From positions 744,001 through 808,000 of the forward strand of contig CAVPWG010000005.1 of the NCBI GenBank assembly GCA_963709425.1: 64,000 nucleotides of DNA. The letters run 5' to 3'. The position numbers were made by a program, and so were the translations under genes. The notes beneath the pieces are model-generated. The model was not told the origin of the DNA and ran no database searches. It worked only from the letters and a program-made list of their open reading frames with translations. Below are positions 34,229 through 42,534 of this stretch, piece after piece (the first letter of the stretch is position 1; the number at the start of each line of letters is the position of its first letter). The DNA comes from JAICJC01 sp963709425. Its GTDB lineage: Bacteria; Actinomycetota; Thermoleophilia; Gaiellales; JAICJC01.

Positions 34229-35773
34229 GTGGCGAAGATGGCGTTTGCACTTCCGGCCGCCCGGACGGTGCTGCAGAACCCGACGCAGGCCGAGCTGCAC
34301 GCGCTGGCCAAGACGATGCCGAATGCCCGCGAGACGAGCTACGGCGCCGTCAACGTCCAGACGCGCGTGCTGTCGCGGTCGAAAGGCTCGACGTTCATCG
34401 TCGCCGACGACCCCGACGCGTATCCACATCAGGCGATCGACCGCGACGAGTGGGAGCGCATGTCCGCGCGCCAGGACGCCTACATCGCCGAGGCGGCGAT
34501 GATCCAGGTCGACGGCTTCATCGGGAACGATCCCGAGCACCGAGTGCCGACCCGGCTCTTCGTCGAAGCTGCGTTCGCGAACATCGCGGGCATGCAGGAC
34601 GTCCTCTACTTCCACGACCCGGAGGCGGAGTTCGAGCCGGAGCTGGTGGTCGTCTACACGCCGGGGCTCGCCGCGGCGGGCTATCCCGACGATCGACTGA
34701 TCGCCGTCAACCTCGACCTCCACGTCACCCGCGTCTTCAACTCGGACTATTTCGGCGAGTCGAAGAAGGGCGGGCTGCGAATGTGGAACGAGCTCGTGCA
34801 CGAGCGCGGCGGCCTGGCGCTCCATGCCGGCTGCAAGGTCATCCCGACCGACCGGGGCGACAAGGTCGGGCTCATCGTCGGGCTCTCCGGCACGGGCAAG
34901 ACCACGACCACCTTCACGCGCCAGAACGGCTCCCTCCCCGTCCAGGACGACTTCGTGGCGTGGTGGCCCGACGGCTCCGTCTCGGCGACCGAGGCCGGCT
35001 GCTTCGCAAAGACGTTCGCGCTCAACCCCACGGACGAGCCCACGATCCACGGCGCGGTCACCCGCCCGGAGGCGTATCTCGAGAACGTGAGCCAGTCCGA
35101 CGCCGGCGAGGTCGACTTCTTCGACCAGGCCTACACGAAGAACGGCCGCGCCGTGTTTGCGTTCGCAGCAATCGAAGCGGCCGACGCGTCGCAGGTCGAC
35201 CGGGCCGACTTCCTGCTCATCCTGAACCGCAACGAGAACATCATCCCGGCCGTCGCGCGCCTCGAGGGCCCGCAGGCCGCGGCGTTCTTCATGCTCGGCG
35301 AGACCACCGGCACCTCGGCCGGCGGCGCCGACGAGGAGGGCAAGTTCCTGCGCGTTCCCGGCACGAACCCCTTCTTCCCGCTCTCGCACGACCTCCAGGG
35401 GAACCGGTTCCTCGAGCTGCTCGCGCTGCACCCGATCGACGTCTACATCCTGAACACGGGGCGCGTCGGCGGCGGCGACGGCGACGAGCGCTCCAAGAAG
35501 GTGCTGATCCCGCACTCCTCCGCCATCGTGAAGGGCATCGCCGAGGGGACAATCGAGTGGCAGCCCGATCCCGACTTCGGCTACCGCGTCGCCCGGCACG
35601 TGCCGGGGATCGACACGACCGACCTCGACCTGCTCCAGCCGCGGCTCCTCTACGCCGCCCAGGGGCGCGAGACCGAGTACAACGACCGCGTGGCGCGGTT
35701 GAAGGCGGAGCGGGCCGAGTACCTGGCCGGGTACGCGAGCCTGTCGGCCGAGATCGTCGAATCGGTGAGGTAG
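34229..35773 (+). CDS. pckA: Phosphoenolpyruvate carboxykinase (ATP), divergent member
   Basis: About 514 residues of the ATP-type PEPCK family, which interconverts oxaloacetate and PEP at the gluconeogenesis branch. The P-loop is VGLSGTGKTTTTF (about 217-229), followed by PVQDDFVAWWPDG (kinase-2 acidic pair) and AGCFAKTFALNPTDEPTIHG. The later NRNENIIPAVARLEGPQAAA and FMLGETTGTSAGG match the C-terminal lobe. The N-terminal substrate region (VLSRSKGSTFIVADDPDAY) differs from the usual RSPxDKFIV form. AGGGAGG (34216-34222) abuts ATG 34223 but is well spaced for GTG 34229, which I choose. It is divergent from sdhA, close to the other TCA genes. Confidence 0.85.
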   Translation: MAKMAFALPAARTVLQNPTQAELHALAKTMPNARETSYGAVNVQTRVLSRSKGSTFIVADDPDAYPHQAIDRDEWERMSARQDAYIAEAAMIQVDGFIGNDPEHRVPTRLFVEAAFANIAGMQDVLYFHDPEAEFEPELVVVYTPGLAAAGYPDDRLIAVNLDLHVTRVFNSDYFGESKKGGLRMWNELVHERGGLALHAGCKVIPTDRGDKVGLIVGLSGTGKTTTTFTRQNGSLPVQDDFVAWWPDGSVSATEAGCFAKTFALNPTDEPTIHGAVTRPEAYLENVSQSDAGEVDFFDQAYTKNGRAVFAFAAIEAADASQVDRADFLLILNRNENIIPAVARLEGPQAAAFFMLGETTGTSAGGADEEGKFLRVPGTNPFFPLSHDLQGNRFLELLALHPIDVYILNTGRVGGGDGDERSKKVLIPHSSAIVKGIAEGTIEWQPDPDFGYRVARHVPGIDTTDLDLLQPRLLYAAQGRETEYNDRVARLKAERAEYLAGYASLSAEIVESVR

Positions 35774-35791
35774 AGGATCGATTCGATCATC

Positions 35792-35797
35792 TAGCGT
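35792..35797 (+). promoter_or_regulatory. -10 box, leaderless start of the NTF2-like gene
   Basis: TAGCGT ends 7 nt before GTG 35805. Confidence 0.45.
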
Positions 35798-35804
35798 TCG
35801 CCGG

Positions 35805-36116
35805 GTGTCGGACGCATCGGTGAAGCTTCAGGTGCAGCGCGTCGCGCGCACCTTCGAGGCGACGCTGAACGCCGGCGACGTCGAGGGCTGTCGGGCGCAC
35901 TTCGCAGCCGAGTTCGCCGACCGCGACAGGGAGCTCGGCCCGCTGCTCGAGCGCACGGCTCACGGCGAGCTGATCGGCACAGTGGCAACCCGGACGCTCG
36001 TGCACCTCCACCTGGCCGACGGCGACACGCGGGTCGTGGAGCTCCTGTGGCTCGAGCTCCACGGCGCGTGGCGAATCCACGACGCGCGCGTGTTCTCGCT
36101 GCTCCCCGGCGAATAA
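35805..36116 (+). CDS. Small NTF2/SnoaL-like protein, function unknown
   Basis: A 103-residue protein with the NTF2/SnoaL cone-fold pattern: a first helix (QVQRVARTFEATLNAGDVEG), a short acidic middle, then strands ending RVVELLWLELHGAWRIHDARV. No catalytic Asp/His pair is obvious, so it may be a ligand-binding or dimer-forming domain. It follows pckA by 31 nt but has its own promoter box. The stop is followed by the Ku leader region. Confidence 0.6.
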   Translation: MSDASVKLQVQRVARTFEATLNAGDVEGCRAHFAAEFADRDRELGPLLERTAHGELIGTVATRTLVHLHLADGDTRVVELLWLELHGAWRIHDARVFSLLPGE

Positions 36117-36195
36117 TTCCGATACAAGGAGGGGTTTTTGGCCCGGCGGGGTATCGTTAAGGCCCGCCGCACCCTTCCGAAAGCGACTGCCACCA

Positions 36196-37074
36196 ATGCC
36201 TGCTGCGAACACCCCGCGTGCCGTCTGGACCGGATCCATCTCCTTCGGGCTCGTGAACGCGCCCGTCCGGATGTATACGGCGATCAGCGAGAAGGATTTG
36301 CGCTTCAACCTCATCCACGAGCCGGACAACGGCCGGATCGGCTATGTCAAGACCTGCAAGGTCGACGGCAAGGAGGTCCCGTCCGACGAGATCGTGAAGG
36401 CGTATGAGGTCTCCAAGGGCGAGTACGTCACGCTGACCGAAGAGGACTTCGATGCCGCCCGGGCCGAGGGCGGCCATTCGATCACGATCCACGACTTCGT
36501 GCCCGTCGACCAGATCGACCCGATCTACTTCGAACGGACCTACTACCTCGGCCCCGAGGAGGGTGCGGGCGAGGCGATCTACGCCCTGCTCGCCAAGGCA
36601 ATGGCCGACTCGGGGCTGGCGGCGGTGGCGACGTACGTGCGGTCGGACCGGGAGAACCTCGCGTGCCTGCGTGTCCGCGACGGCGTCATCACGCTCGAGC
36701 GGATGTTCTTCGACGACGAGGTGCGCTCGATGGACGGGATCGCGCCCTCGAGCGCCAAGGTGGACAAGCACCAGCTCGAGATGGCCCGCGACCTGATCGG
36801 CGCCTACACCACCGAGGAGTTCGACATCTCGAAGTACGAGGACACCTACCGCGAGCGGCTGCTCGAGGTCATCGAGCGCAAGCAGCAGGGCAAGACGACC
36901 AAGCCCAAGGCCGTTTCGACCGAGGAGAAGCCGCCCGACCTGATGGCCGCGCTCACCGCGTCGCTCGATCAGGCGCGGGACGCCAAGAAGTCCAGCACCA
37001 GGGCCAAGGGCTCCGCCGCCAAGTCGGCCCGGTCGCGCCCGAAGGCCGCCGCATCGAGGCGAAAGACCGCCTGA
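36196..37074 (+). CDS. ku: Ku DNA-end-binding protein (non-homologous end joining)
   Basis: A 292-residue bacterial Ku. It begins AVWTGSISFGLVNAPVRMYT, the invariant opening, followed by IGYVKTCKVDGKEVPSDEIV and VDQIDPIYFERTYYLGPEEG; the ring-forming core runs to about residue 215. The C-terminus is a Lys/Arg/Ala-rich tail (STRAKGSAAKSARSRPKAAA), typical of actinobacterial Ku and used for DNA threading and sliding. Its partner LigD is not in the window. The leader holds a 7-bp hairpin (CGGCGGG 36144-36150 with CCCGCCG 36163-36169) and a TATCGT that may be the -10 box. Confidence 0.95.
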   Translation: MPAANTPRAVWTGSISFGLVNAPVRMYTAISEKDLRFNLIHEPDNGRIGYVKTCKVDGKEVPSDEIVKAYEVSKGEYVTLTEEDFDAARAEGGHSITIHDFVPVDQIDPIYFERTYYLGPEEGAGEAIYALLAKAMADSGLAAVATYVRSDRENLACLRVRDGVITLERMFFDDEVRSMDGIAPSSAKVDKHQLEMARDLIGAYTTEEFDISKYEDTYRERLLEVIERKQQGKTTKPKAVSTEEKPPDLMAALTASLDQARDAKKSSTRAKGSAAKSARSRPKAAASRRKTA

Positions 37075-37084
37075 CGCCTGCGGG

Positions 37085-37090
37085 TATGCT
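37085..37090 (+). promoter_or_regulatory. -10 box, leaderless start of the GNAT gene
   Basis: TATGCT ends 6 nt before GTG 37097, only 10 nt after the Ku stop. Confidence 0.55.
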
Positions 37091-37096
37091 CGCCGC

Positions 37097-37597
37097 GTGA
37101 CGGTCGGCGAGAGGATCGAGGGCACGCTGGTGGTGCTCGCGCCGCTCGAGGTCTCGGACGCCGCGGCGTGGGCGCGGTGGCTGCGCGACCCCGACACGAC
37201 CCGCTATCTCTACGGGCGCCGCGGCCCGCCCCCGGCACCCGCGACCGAGGCCGAGGTGCGGACGTGGGGCCGGCGCGCGGTGTCCGACCCGCAGATGCTG
37301 GCGGTGGGGATCGAGGAGCGGCCGGGGGGCACCGTGATCGGGAACGCGCGCCTGCAGCTCCTGCCCCGGCACAGGGCCCGGTTCTCGATCCTGATCGGCG
37401 AGGCCGAGCACCGCGGCTCCGGTCAGGGCCGGGAGGCGACCGCTCTCCTCTGCCGGTACGCCTTCGAGCGGCTCGGCGTCGAGGAGATCATGCTGGAGGT
37501 CGATCCCCGGAACGTGCCGGCCGTACGGGCCTACCACGCGGTCGGCTTCCAGCACGCCCGCGGGCAGATGATGCGGCTCAGGCGGGTGTGGCGATGA
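37097..37597 (+). CDS. GNAT family N-acetyltransferase (RimJ/RimL-like)
   Basis: A 166-residue acetyltransferase of the RimJ/RimL type. The opening LVVLAPLEVSDAAAWARWLR and DPDTTRYLYGR are the usual substrate-side elements. Strand-loop FSILIGEAEHRGSGQGREAT contains the acetyl-CoA pyrophosphate loop (R-G-S-G-Q-G-R). The last part, YAFERLGVEEIMLEVDPRNV with AVRAYHAVGFQHAR, is diagnostic of the family. Targets may be ribosomal protein N-termini, antibiotics or other amines; not known here. It is convergent with citrate synthase. Confidence 0.85.
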   Translation: MTVGERIEGTLVVLAPLEVSDAAAWARWLRDPDTTRYLYGRRGPPPAPATEAEVRTWGRRAVSDPQMLAVGIEERPGGTVIGNARLQLLPRHRARFSILIGEAEHRGSGQGREATALLCRYAFERLGVEEIMLEVDPRNVPAVRAYHAVGFQHARGQMMRLRRVWR

Positions 37598-37665
37598 GAT
37601 CCGGCCGGACCGTTGCGGCCCGGCGCGCCTCGAGGACGCGGCGTCGTCGCCCGGTTCGGCGGTCG

Positions 37666-38796
37666 TCATGCCGCCTGGGAGCGGCGCTCGATCGGCTCGT
37701 ATGCGCGCGGCGCGGGCCCGACGTACTCCGAGCTCGGGCGGATCAGGCGGTTGTCGGAGTGCTGCTCGATGACATGCGCCGCCCAGCCGACGACCCTGCT
37801 CATCGCGAAGATGGGCGTGAAGAGGCCCGTCTCGATCCCGAGGTAGTGGTAGGTCGACGCGGAGTAGAAGTCGACGTTGGGGTAGAGCCCCTTCTCGTCG
37901 ACGACCGTCTTCTCGATCGCCTCGGACATCTCGAACCAGCGCGGCTCCGGCGACTCCTTCGCGAGCGAGCGCGAGAAGCGCTTCAGGATCACCGCGCGCG
38001 GGTCCCACGTCTTGTAGACCCGGTGGCCGAAGCCCATGATCCGCTCCTTGCGCTCGAGCCGGGCGTGGATCTCTTCCTCGACCGAGGCGCCGTCCGGGAT
38101 GGCCTCGAGCAGGTGCATCACCTGCTCGTTGGCGCCGCCGTGCAGCGGCCCCTTGAGCGCGCCGATGGCCCCCGTGATGGCCGAATGCATGTCTGAGAGT
38201 GTGGACGCGATCACCCGGGCGGTGAACGTGGACGCGTTCATCTCGTGGTCGGCGTGCAGGATCAGGGCGACGTCGAAGGTCTTGGCCGCGGCCGGGGAAG
38301 GCCGCCCGCCGGTGAGCATCTGGAGGAAGTTGGCCGCGTGCCCGAGCGCGGGATCCGGCGCGACCGGCTCCTCGCCCGCCCGGCGGCGCGCGTACCGCGC
38401 GACCATCGTCGGCATCTTGGCGATCAGCCGGGTGGCCTTGCGGCGGTTGGCCTCGGGGTCGTTCGAGTCCTTGTCGGGATCGTCGAAGCTGTCCGACGAA
38501 ACCGCAGTCCGCAGCATCTCCATCGGCGCGGCGTGGGTCGCGAGCATGTCGACGACCTGAGCCGTCTCGTCGGACAGCTCGCGATGCTCTGAGAGGTTGG
38601 CCAGGAAGCTGTCGAACTGCTCCTTCGTCGGCAGCTCGCCGTACAGCGTGAGAAAGCACACCTCCTCGTAGGAGGAGTGCTCCGCAAGGTCGCCCACGTC
38701 GTAGCCCCCGTAGACGAGCACGCCGTTCTGGCCGTCGATCGAGCACAGCCTGCTACGGGCGACGACGACGCCTTCGAGTCCGCCCTTGTCGGCCAT
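37666..38796 (-). CDS. gltA: Citrate synthase
   Basis: A 376-residue citrate synthase of the short bacterial/archaeal type that condenses acetyl-CoA with oxaloacetate. Catalytic parts are visible: GPLHGGANEQVMHLLEAI (first His), GFGHRVYKTWDPRA (second His) and LYPNVDFYSASTYHYLGIE (catalytic Asp). The N-terminal GVVVARSRLCSIDGQNGVLV and DLAEHSSYEEVCFLTLYGEL are also standard. It is divergent from icd with 96 nt between. A TAGGAT box 6 nt before ATG 38796 indicates a leaderless message. 2-methylcitrate synthase is an alternative family function, but the icd-mdh neighbours favour citrate synthase. Confidence 0.93.
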   Translation of the reverse strand: MADKGGLEGVVVARSRLCSIDGQNGVLVYGGYDVGDLAEHSSYEEVCFLTLYGELPTKEQFDSFLANLSEHRELSDETAQVVDMLATHAAPMEMLRTAVSSDSFDDPDKDSNDPEANRRKATRLIAKMPTMVARYARRRAGEEPVAPDPALGHAANFLQMLTGGRPSPAAAKTFDVALILHADHEMNASTFTARVIASTLSDMHSAITGAIGALKGPLHGGANEQVMHLLEAIPDGASVEEEIHARLERKERIMGFGHRVYKTWDPRAVILKRFSRSLAKESPEPRWFEMSEAIEKTVVDEKGLYPNVDFYSASTYHYLGIETGLFTPIFAMSRVVGWAAHVIEQHSDNRLIRPSSEYVGPAPRAYEPIERRSQAA

Positions 38797-38802
38797 GCTG
38801 AC

Positions 38803-38808
38803 ATCCTA
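38803..38808 (-). promoter_or_regulatory. -10 box, leaderless start of gltA
   Basis: TAGGAT on the minus strand ends 6 nt before ATG 38796. It shares a 96-nt intergenic region with the icd promoter. Confidence 0.55.
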
Positions 38809-38878
38809 GATGATTGATTCACCAATCCAGTCGGCGCCCAGAGGTCGGGGTATCGATCATCTCGCCGGTGGTGTCTTG

Positions 38879-38884
38879 TACGCT
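38879..38884 (+). promoter_or_regulatory. -10 box, leaderless start of icd
   Basis: TACGCT ends 8 nt before GTG 38893. Confidence 0.45.
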
Positions 38885-38892
38885 CCGCCCCG

Positions 38893-39990
38893 GTGTCTCA
38901 CCCTGTGACCCTCATTCCCGGCGACGGCACCGGACCGGAGATCGCCGAGGCGACGCGGCGCGTGCTGGAGGCCACCGGCGTGGGGTTCCAGTGGGACGTG
39001 CAGGAGGCCGGCGCCGACGTCATGGATCAGCACGGGGGGAACCCACTGCCGGATGGGGTGATCGACTCGATCCGCCGGAACGGCACCGCGATCAAGGGCC
39101 CAATTACGACCCCGGTGGGGTCCGGCTTCCGCTCCGTGAACGTCGGCCTTCGCAAGTCGCTGGACATGTACGCGCAGGTGCGGCCGTGCAAGATGTACAC
39201 GGGCGTGCGCACCCGCTACGCCGACACTGCGGTCGACCTCGTGATCGTCCGCGAGAACACCGAGGACCTCTACGCCGGGATCGAGTTCGAGCGCGGCACG
39301 GACGGGGCGCTCCAGATCGCCGCCGCAATCGAGCGGGCCGCGGGCGTGCGGCTGCGCGACGACACCGGGATCTCGATCAAGCCCATCTCGGAGGCCGGCA
39401 CGCGCCGCGTGGTCCAGTTCGCCTTCGACTACGCCCGCCGCACCGGCCGCCGGAAGGTCACCTCGGTGCACAAGGCCAACATCATGAAGCACACCGACGG
39501 CCTGTGGCTCGAGGTCTCGCGCCAGGTCGCGGCCGAGAACACGGACGTCGAGTTCGACGACCGGATCGTCGACAACATGTGCATGCAGCTCGTGCAGAAG
39601 CCCGAGCTCTACGACGTCCTGGTGCTCCCGAACCTCTACGGCGACATCGTCTCCGACCTCGGCGCCGGCCTCGTGGGCGGCCTCGGCGTCGCCCCCGGCG
39701 GCAACTTCGGGATCGACGCCGCGGTGTTCGAGCCGACGCACGGATCGGCCCCGAAGTACGCCGGCCAGAACCGCGTGAACCCGATCGCGATGATGCTCTC
39801 GGGGGTCATGATGCTGCGGCACCTCGACGAGGCCGATGCCGCCGACCGGCTGGAGGCCGCAATCGCGGCGGTCATCGCCGAGGGCCGGTCGGTCACCTAC
39901 GACATGAAGCCGTCGCCCGACGACCCGACGGCCGTGGGCACGTCCGACGTCGCCGACGCGATCATCGACAAGCTGGGGGACGCTGCATGA
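38893..39990 (+). CDS. icd: Isocitrate dehydrogenase, NAD-type (isocitrate/isopropylmalate DH family)
   Basis: A 365-residue beta-decarboxylating dehydrogenase. N-terminal VTLIPGDGTGPEIAEATRRV, the substrate loop SVNVGLRKSLDMYAQVRPCK, the NTEDLYAGIEFE segment, the KANIMKHTDGLW helix, the Asp-bearing DNMCMQLVQKPELYDVLVLP and the cofactor loop EPTHGSAPKYAGQNRVNP are all present. The HGSAPKYAGQ form points to NAD-dependent isocitrate dehydrogenase rather than isopropylmalate or homoisocitrate dehydrogenase. Position between citrate synthase and malate dehydrogenase agrees. The stop overlaps the mdh ATG by 4 nt. Confidence 0.9.
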   Translation: MSHPVTLIPGDGTGPEIAEATRRVLEATGVGFQWDVQEAGADVMDQHGGNPLPDGVIDSIRRNGTAIKGPITTPVGSGFRSVNVGLRKSLDMYAQVRPCKMYTGVRTRYADTAVDLVIVRENTEDLYAGIEFERGTDGALQIAAAIERAAGVRLRDDTGISIKPISEAGTRRVVQFAFDYARRTGRRKVTSVHKANIMKHTDGLWLEVSRQVAAENTDVEFDDRIVDNMCMQLVQKPELYDVLVLPNLYGDIVSDLGAGLVGGLGVAPGGNFGIDAAVFEPTHGSAPKYAGQNRVNPIAMMLSGVMMLRHLDEADAADRLEAAIAAVIAEGRSVTYDMKPSPDDPTAVGTSDVADAIIDKLGDAA

Positions 39991-40916
39991 GCCGTACGAA
40001 GATCACCGTCGTCGGTGCCGGGAACGTGGGCGCGACCACGGCCCAGCGCCTCGCCGAGCGCGACTACGCCGACGTCGTGCTCGTGGACATCGTCGAGGGG
40101 CTGCCCCAGGGCAAGGCGCTCGATCTGAACCAGTCCGGCCCCGTGATCGGCTACGAGCCGACAGTTGTGGGCACGAACGGTTACGAGGAGACGGCCGGAT
40201 CGAGCATCTGCATCGTCACGTCCGGCCGGGCCCGTACGCCGGGCATGAGCCGCGACGACCTGCTGCGGACGAACCAGGCGATCGTCGCCGACGTCACCAA
40301 GAACCTGATCGAGCACTCCCCAAACACGATCCTGATCGTCGTCACGAACCCGCTCGACGCGATGTGCCAGGTGGCCGCGGCCGAGTCCGGCTTCCCGCGG
40401 GAGCGCGTGTTCGGCATGGCCGGCGTGCTCGACACGGCCCGGTTTCGCACCTTCCTGGCCTGGGAGCTGGGCGTCTCGGTGCGCGACGTGACCGGCTTCG
40501 TGCTCGGCGGGCACGGCGACCAGATGGTGCCCGTCACCTCCTACACGAACGTCGCCGGAATCCCGGTCGCCGACCTGATCCCGGCGCCGCGGCTGGCCGA
40601 GATCGTGCAGCGGACGCGGGACGGCGGCGCCGAGGTCGTGAAGCTCCTGAAGTCGGGCTCGGCCTACTACGCTCCGTCGGCGTCGATCTGCGAGATGGTC
40701 GACTCGATCGTGCTCGACCAGAAGCGGGTGCTGCCGTGCGCGGCGCTTCTCAAGGGCGAGTACGGCCTCGACGGCCTCTTCATGGGCGTCCCCTGCCGGC
40801 TCGGCTCGGCCGGCCTCGAGGAAGTGATCCAGATCGACCTCTCGGCGGAGGAGCGCGCCGAGCTCGAGCGCTCGGCATCCGCCGTCCGCGAGCTGATCGC
40901 CGTCATGGGGCTGTGA
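39987..40916 (+). CDS. mdh: Malate dehydrogenase, LDH-like type
   Basis: A 309-residue NAD-dependent malate dehydrogenase of the lactate-dehydrogenase-like group. Rossmann loop ITVVGAGNVGATTAQRLAER, Asp34-type ribose binder in VVLVDIVEGLPQGKALDL, substrate loop GRARTPGMSRDDLLRTN with the Arg pair, catalytic Asp/Arg region AGVLDTARFRTFLAWELG, and catalytic His in LGGHGDQMVPVTSYT. Arg rather than Gln in the substrate loop supports malate over lactate. It is translationally coupled to icd (ATGA) and ends at a CGGGGACAGTCCCCG palindrome. Confidence 0.94.
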   Translation: MSRTKITVVGAGNVGATTAQRLAERDYADVVLVDIVEGLPQGKALDLNQSGPVIGYEPTVVGTNGYEETAGSSICIVTSGRARTPGMSRDDLLRTNQAIVADVTKNLIEHSPNTILIVVTNPLDAMCQVAAAESGFPRERVFGMAGVLDTARFRTFLAWELGVSVRDVTGFVLGGHGDQMVPVTSYTNVAGIPVADLIPAPRLAEIVQRTRDGGAEVVKLLKSGSAYYAPSASICEMVDSIVLDQKRVLPCAALLKGEYGLDGLFMGVPCRLGSAGLEEVIQIDLSAEERAELERSASAVRELIAVMGL

Positions 40917-40931
40917 CGGGGACAGTCCCCG
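40917..40931 (+). repeat. CGGGGACAGTCCCCG palindrome after the mdh stop
   Basis: The 15-mer starts at the base right after the mdh stop codon and can form a 6-7-bp stem with a CAG loop. An identical copy in gene orientation follows the HdrB-like gene at 30483-30497. It may serve as a terminator or be a dispersed repeat. Confidence 0.6.
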
Positions 40932-40948
40932 TACGGACCGCGTGACAC

Positions 40949-42487
40949 ATGGGTGACGAGCGCGTGACGGGTACGGGCGGGCGGCTGGGCCAGCTCGCCC
41001 GGCACTCGTTCGTGTACGGCCTCGGCGGGCTGGTCTCGAAGCTCGTCGGCATCTTCCTTCTGCCGATCTACACGCACCGGGTCAACCAGGCCCAGTTCGG
41101 CGAGGTCGAGCAGGTGATGGCGTTCGTGGCCGTCGCCGCCGTCGTCCTGCGGATGGGCCTCGTCACCGCGATGTTCCGGTTCTGCTGGGACCACCGCGAG
41201 CCGGACGCCCGGGCCCGCACGATCCGCACCGCGTTCACGGCCGTTCTCGCCATGTCGACGCTCGGCCTCGTGCTGTGCCTGGTGACGATCAACCCCCTGG
41301 CCGACGTGCTCAGCTCGAGCCGCGAGCTCGTCCTCATCGGCGCCTTCGGCCTGTGGGTCTCGATGAACTTCGACATCCTCGCCGGGATCTACCGGATCGA
41401 GCAGCGGCCGACGGCGTTCGTCGTCTACTCGCTGATCAACGTCGCGCTCACCGTCGTCATCTCGATCATCCTCGTGATCCCGCTCGACCTCGGCGCGGCG
41501 GGCATCATGATCGGCAACTTCTCGGGCACCTACATCACCTACGCCCTGCTCCTCTACGCCCGCCGCGAGACGGTCGCGCTGGCGCTCGACCGCCCGCTGC
41601 TGCGGCGGATGCTCGACTTCTCGCTGCCGCTCATGCCGGCCGGGCTCGCGCTCTGGGCGCTCAACCTGGCTGACCGGTTCCAGGTGATCAACCTGGCGTC
41701 GCCGTCCGAGCTGGGCTCCTACTCGGCGGCGTCGAAGATCTCACTCGGGATCATGCTGCCGATCGCCGCCTTCCAGACGGCGTGGGTGCCGTTCGCCAAC
41801 TCGTTCACCGACGAGGACGAGGCGAAGCGAACCTACCGGGACGTCTTCTCGTACTGGTCGGCGCTGATCGCCTGGGCGGTCGTGGCGATGAGCCTGTTCG
41901 CGCCGCCCTATATCCACCTGCTCATGCCGCGCGAGTGGTGGGACGCGGCGCCGGTCGTCCCGCTGCTCACCGCCGGGTCGGCCCTCTACGGCGCCTACAT
42001 GATCCTCTCGATCGGCGTCAACCGCTCGAAGCGGACGAAGCTCACGCCCGTCGTGAACGCGACGGCCGCCGGCATCAACATCGGCCTCAACTTTCTCCTG
42101 ATCCCGGCCTGGGGGATCATCGGGGCCGGTGTCTCGACCGTCGTCGGCTACGCGGCGCTCGCCGGGCTGGGCTTCGCCAACGCCCAGGCCGGCTACCCGG
42201 TGTCGCACGACTGGGGGCGGGTGTTCCGGACGGTGGGCGTCGCGACCGTGTTCCTGCTGCTGTCGGCCGAGGTCGTGCCCGCCACCGGATGGGTCGGGAT
42301 CCCCGCCCGGATCGCGCTTCTGGCCGCGTTCCCGCTCGCGCTCGTCCTGACGGGCGTGCTCAGCCCCGGCGAGCGCCGCCGGATCGGCCGGCTCCTGGCC
42401 GACATGCGCCGCCCGCGCCGAGGCAAGCGGATCGCGGAGGCCGAGGAGCTCGAGATCGAGCAGGAGTCAGAGGAGGCGCCGGTGTGA
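40949..42487 (+). CDS. Polysaccharide / lipid-linked oligosaccharide flippase (Wzx/MurJ-like)
   Basis: A 512-residue MOP-superfamily flippase with about 14 hydrophobic helices. It starts GQLARHSFVYGLGGLVSKLV and GIFLLPIYTHRVNQAQFGEV, the usual first helix pair of O-antigen/oligosaccharide flippases. Later helices include MLDFSLPLMPAGLALWALNL with ADRFQVINL, typical of the family. The C-terminus is charged and cytoplasmic (ADMRRPRRGKRIAEAEELEI). It probably flips a lipid-linked sugar across the membrane for capsule, teichoic or wall glycan synthesis. No glycosyltransferase genes lie beside it, so the sugar is unknown. Confidence 0.85.
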   Translation: MGDERVTGTGGRLGQLARHSFVYGLGGLVSKLVGIFLLPIYTHRVNQAQFGEVEQVMAFVAVAAVVLRMGLVTAMFRFCWDHREPDARARTIRTAFTAVLAMSTLGLVLCLVTINPLADVLSSSRELVLIGAFGLWVSMNFDILAGIYRIEQRPTAFVVYSLINVALTVVISIILVIPLDLGAAGIMIGNFSGTYITYALLLYARRETVALALDRPLLRRMLDFSLPLMPAGLALWALNLADRFQVINLASPSELGSYSAASKISLGIMLPIAAFQTAWVPFANSFTDEDEAKRTYRDVFSYWSALIAWAVVAMSLFAPPYIHLLMPREWWDAAPVVPLLTAGSALYGAYMILSIGVNRSKRTKLTPVVNATAAGINIGLNFLLIPAWGIIGAGVSTVVGYAALAGLGFANAQAGYPVSHDWGRVFRTVGVATVFLLLSAEVVPATGWVGIPARIALLAAFPLALVLTGVLSPGERRRIGRLLADMRRPRRGKRIAEAEELEIEQESEEAPV

Positions 42488-42534
42488 CGACGAGCCGCGG
42501 CATGCTTCCCCTGACATCGCGGGACTGAGCCCGC

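Noticed and set aside
42519..42534. GCGGG/CCCGC hairpin between the flippase and methyltransferase genes as terminator
   Set aside because: Only a 5-bp stem with no U-run; too weak in GC-rich DNA to claim.
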